DNA from: Rubrolithibacter danxiaensis
GTDB taxonomy: Bacteria; Bacteroidota; Bacteroidia; Sphingobacteriales; Sphingobacteriaceae
Reading direction: 5' to 3'
Assembly: GCF_047272945.1 (NCBI RefSeq)
Contig: NZ_JBKOPS010000007.1
Span: 124,001 to 188,000, forward strand
Length of the DNA: 64,000 nucleotides
The number at the start of each line of letters is the position of its first letter. Position 1 is the stretch's first letter. A program made the translations under genes and the position numbers. The notes under the pieces were generated by a model. That model was not told the origin of the DNA and ran no database searches. It was given only the letters and a program-made list of their open reading frames with translations. Shown in pieces: positions 61,287-64,000 of this stretch.

Positions 61287-62048
61287 TTATTTTTTCCCTG
61301 TAGCCGCCCAGCGGATTCCGGCAAATAAATGATTTAAAAAGGCAGGTTCGCTGAAGTTAGTAGGTAAATGTCCTAACTCGGTATAGAAAGCACGGCCGCC
61401 ATCGTACTCGTGGTACCAGGCAATAGGATGCATTTTACCCATTCCCTCTCCTTTTACCCTTCCCCAGTCTGCTTTTGGATTATAGGTAGTTTCATCTACT
61501 GCCATGATGTAATTAAGGCCGGAGACTTTTTCAGGGCCAAACTCATACCATTCTTCTGTCCATAATTTATCATCAGCAAAGCCCTGAAGTCCGGGAAACT
61601 TGCTATCCACGATCTTCACCTTCGCGGTTTGCACAGCGGGATGGATATGGAACATTCGCCCAACGAGTTTGGTGTACCATTCCCAATCGTACTCGGTATC
61701 GGAGGCACTGTGAATGCCCACGTAGCCTTTGCCCGACTGGATAAAGCGCTCCATTACTTTTTGCTGGTTGGCATCGAAGATATCGCCGGTAGTATTTAAG
61801 AAAATAACAGCCTGAAACTGCTCCAGGTATTTATCGGTAAATCCATTGGGATCTTCCCACAAAACAACGTCGAAAAAATTACGGGCACCCAACTGCTGAA
61901 GGGCCAGCACTCCGGCGTGTACAGATTCATGGTGCCAGCCTTTTGTGGTGGTAACCAGCAATACTTTAAATTGCTTTTGAGCCATTGTGCTGAAAGCAAA
62001 CGAAAATTGCAGTGCTAAAAGAATGAGAAAGAATTTAAAACGATTCAT
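61287..62048 (-). CDS. ThuA domain-containing protein (trehalose-utilisation-like), exported
   Basis: 253 residues with signal peptide (about 1-23, ending STMAQ). The ThuA-like glutamine-amidotransferase fold follows: VLLVTTTKGWHHESVHAGVL, FQAVIFLNTTGDIFDANQQK, FIQSGKGYVGIHSASDTEYD, PIAWYHEYDGGRAFYTELGH. The conserved HSASD and YTELGH blocks are present. Family members are tied to keto-sugar or trehalose metabolism and are often exported in Bacteroidota. It lies 128 bases from a TonB-family receptor; a joint role is only a guess. Confidence 0.9.
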   Translation of the reverse strand: MNRFKFFLILLALQFSFAFSTMAQKQFKVLLVTTTKGWHHESVHAGVLALQQLGARNFFDVVLWEDPNGFTDKYLEQFQAVIFLNTTGDIFDANQQKVMERFIQSGKGYVGIHSASDTEYDWEWYTKLVGRMFHIHPAVQTAKVKIVDSKFPGLQGFADDKLWTEEWYEFGPEKVSGLNYIMAVDETTYNPKADWGRVKGEGMGKMHPIAWYHEYDGGRAFYTELGHLPTNFSEPAFLNHLFAGIRWAATGKK

Positions 62049-62176
62049 GTGTTTTGGATTAAAATTGATTAAGTAAAATTAGTATAAACACAGATAGAAC
62101 TTGTTAGTCGGCAGGTATATTAAACCATACATGCTTTGCCCGGGATGACGAATATAGTAAATGTTGCTGCTGATTT

Positions 62177-64000
62177 TCATTCCTGGGAACTATCTGTTTT
62201 GGGATTAGCTGCTTTCCCTTGCCGGATACGGTAATTCAGGGTTAGGTTTACCTGGCGCTGCCGGAACAGGAAATCGCTCTCGGTATAAAAATTAGCACCC
62301 TGCGAGATCGTCCGCATCCTGCGGGTATTAAACAAATCAAGCACATTCAGGTTCAGCGTACCCTTGCCTTTAAAAATATCCTTACTCATGGAAAGATCGG
62401 CATAGTATAAAGACTTACGCTTACCCTGTGCTGTTTTTTGCGGCGCTTCGTAATTGGCCCTTAACTGGATGTCAAAATTCTGCGGAAGCGAGAACCGGGA
62501 AGTCTGACGGGCAAACCAGCTATACGTAGTGGTTTTATAATCGGGCCTGATATTGCTGCCATCGATATCGGCATAAAAGAAATTAAAATTAAAATCGATC
62601 TTCCACCAGTTATAGGGAGAATAGCCGCTGGTAAACTCCGTACCCAGGGCCTGCTCGGATGAGAGATTTTGCGGAAGAGTTACCGAATTACCTTCCTCAT
62701 TAACCGTCCGTATCCGGTCAATCTTTCCTTTGGTATGCCGGTAATAAACAGAAGAGGTAAAAGAGCCTTTGTCAAAAGATTTGATGTGCCCGATCTCCAC
62801 CACGTTACTGAACTCGGGTTCAAGGTCAGGGTTTCCGCTGAAAAAGTTACGGCTGTCAGAAAAAGTAACAAAGGGACTTAAATCGTTGTAGAATGGCCTT
62901 CTCACCCGCCGGCTGTAACTAAGCTGTATCGCGTTTTCTTTTGGCAGGTTAAAAGTTACATGCGCACTTGGAAACAGGTTTACATAGTTTCGGGGATTTT
63001 CCTGGTTTGTTTCTTTCAGGGTTGTTTTCACATCGGTCCACTCTGCCCGTAAGCCTGCCTGATAGGCTACCTTTTTGCCCTTGTTCCCTAATATGCCGTA
63101 AGCGCCGTGAATATTTTCATCGTACACAAATATGTTATCAAGCCCGGGAAGCGGAAAAAAGGCTCCCGCATCATCCTGTTCGGTTACCACATAATCGTTC
63201 ACCATGTTTCTGAAACTGCTCCTTAAACCGGTTTCAAATTTCCCTTCTTTACCAATCGGCTTTACATAATCCAGCTGAAACAGCCATTGCTTTTCAAATT
63301 CGTCGTTCAATGATTTCTGAACCAGCCTTTGTGAGGCATCTTCTGCTCCCATCGGACTGTAGTAATTCTGGGTAAACAGCTGATCTGAATTTTCCCAGTA
63401 ATCCAGGTATTTTACTTCGGCAGTTAATTCATGACCCTTCTCAGCGAAAGATTTCTTATAGTTTACCGAAACTTCCGAATTGGGTTCAGTTTCATCTTCA
63501 TCCTGCCGCCGTTTGATCATATCCGTTTGATTGGAAAGGTTAAAAAGGTAATCCCGGTAGGTAATATCAGTAATCCGGTTTCCCTGGCTGCGGCGGTATA
63601 AATAGGAAGCCGTCAGGATGCTCTTTTCTGTAAAATAATAATCCAGGCCGCCGCGGATGTTATTATTAAATCCTGTGAAATGGCTTTTATTATCCTGTTT
63701 CAGGATGAAGGTAGTATCGGGCGCATACACCTCCTGGTATAAAGAACCTTTACCCGGTTGCTTGCGATACGCGATTCCGTAATTAATAAAAAAGTTGATT
63801 TTTTTATGCCGGTAGTTAAAGTTGGCCGCTGCTCCTAAGTTGGTAGGATCGCCTGCAACTACTTCGACAGAACCATTAAAACCCTGTTTATTATCTTTTT
63901 TCAATACGATGTTGATGATTCCCGCCATACCTTCTGCTTCATACCTCGCCGAAGGATTTGTAATGATTTCCACCCGCTCCACCATATTCGCCTGCAATTG
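62177..64000 (-). CDS. TonB-family outer-membrane beta-barrel protein (5' end outside window)
   Basis: At least 607 codons. The visible part begins within the plug (MVERVEIITNPSARYEAEGM, IINIVLKKDNKQGFNGSVEV), followed by the outer-membrane barrel (GLDYYFTEKSILTASYLYRR, LSYSRRVRRPFYNDLSPFVT, GTEFTSGYSPYNWWKIDFNF) and a hydrophilic tail (RQGKAANPKTDSSQE). Same family as the receptor at 42420-44981, both lacking SusD partners nearby. Signal peptide and N-terminal domain lie beyond the right edge. Confidence 0.9.
   Translation of the reverse strand, partial: QLQANMVERVEIITNPSARYEAEGMAGIINIVLKKDNKQGFNGSVEVVAGDPTNLGAAANFNYRHKKINFFINYGIAYRKQPGKGSLYQEVYAPDTTFILKQDNKSHFTGFNNNIRGGLDYYFTEKSILTASYLYRRSQGNRITDITYRDYLFNLSNQTDMIKRRQDEDETEPNSEVSVNYKKSFAEKGHELTAEVKYLDYWENSDQLFTQNYYSPMGAEDASQRLVQKSLNDEFEKQWLFQLDYVKPIGKEGKFETGLRSSFRNMVNDYVVTEQDDAGAFFPLPGLDNIFVYDENIHGAYGILGNKGKKVAYQAGLRAEWTDVKTTLKETNQENPRNYVNLFPSAHVTFNLPKENAIQLSYSRRVRRPFYNDLSPFVTFSDSRNFFSGNPDLEPEFSNVVEIGHIKSFDKGSFTSSVYYRHTKGKIDRIRTVNEEGNSVTLPQNLSSEQALGTEFTSGYSPYNWWKIDFNFNFFYADIDGSNIRPDYKTTTYSWFARQTSRFSLPQNFDIQLRANYEAPQKTAQGKRKSLYYADLSMSKDIFKGKGTLNLNVLDLFNTRRMRTISQGANFYTESDFLFRQRQVNLTLNYRIRQGKAANPKTDSSQE

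Overview
The window looks like chromosomal DNA from a Bacteroidota bacterium, most likely a Sphingobacteriaceae/Chitinophagaceae-type soil or freshwater organism. The evidence is the two TonB-dependent receptors plus a partial third, an ECF sigma/FecR pair with an STN-domain protein, LytTR and LytS-type signalling proteins, a THX-type small ribosomal protein, family-typical MutS, HtpG and LepB sequences, and promoters of the TTG-N20-TAnnTTTG class. Species cannot be fixed from this window. No rRNA, tRNA, CRISPR array, integrase or transposase gene was recognised.

Layout. 1-9.4 kb (minus strand): partial GH20 hexosaminidase, a 40-residue ribosomal protein, trxB, a phosphate-uptake operon (porin, pstS, pstC, pstA, pstB), an FRG-domain protein and a DinB-like protein. 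9.4-15.3 kb: a small membrane ORF, PEP carboxylase, an SDR dehydrogenase, glutamate dehydrogenase and a short unknown gene. 15.6-22.6 kb: a cell-surface signalling locus with ECF sigma factor, FecR anti-sigma factor, an STN-domain protein carrying 16-residue surface repeats, a sterol desaturase fused to a DUF4833-like domain, a GIN-domain lipoprotein and a second surface-repeat protein. 22.7-31 kb: housekeeping and small unknown genes (SRPBCC, M23 peptidase, purU, DUF92, metallophosphoesterase, htpG). 31-34.95 kb: a B12-regulated unit with promoter, cobalamin riboswitch, BtuB-like receptor, PP-loop ATPase and sirtuin. 35-53 kb: mutS, a TPR protein, an aldo/keto reductase, a LytTR/LytS pair next to a TonB receptor, lepB, a duplicated-domain secreted protein, a NarL-type two-component pair, two membrane proteins, a dienelactone hydrolase, a monooxygenase-like protein and a DUF2200 protein.

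53.3-60.3 kb is the accessory part. It holds four complete copies, one expanded copy and two fragments of a roughly 425-bp non-coding element. Each end of the element is a hairpin. The right-end hairpins keep the same loop position and an NTCAAG-type loop, while their 9-11 bp stems differ completely in sequence between copies and still pair perfectly. Between two copies lies a 4.2-kb minus-strand island of cassette-like genes (three VOC proteins, a GNAT acetyltransferase, a methyltransferase, a small membrane protein and a 5'-truncated DUF3883-like gene). The island is bracketed by 66-69 bp direct repeats that are themselves the start of the element, and several of its gene junctions carry attC-like inverted repeats. 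This is the best candidate for something not yet described.

60.3-64 kb: a small CxxC protein, a GreA/Rnk-like factor, a ThuA-like protein and a partial TonB-family outer membrane receptor running off the right edge.
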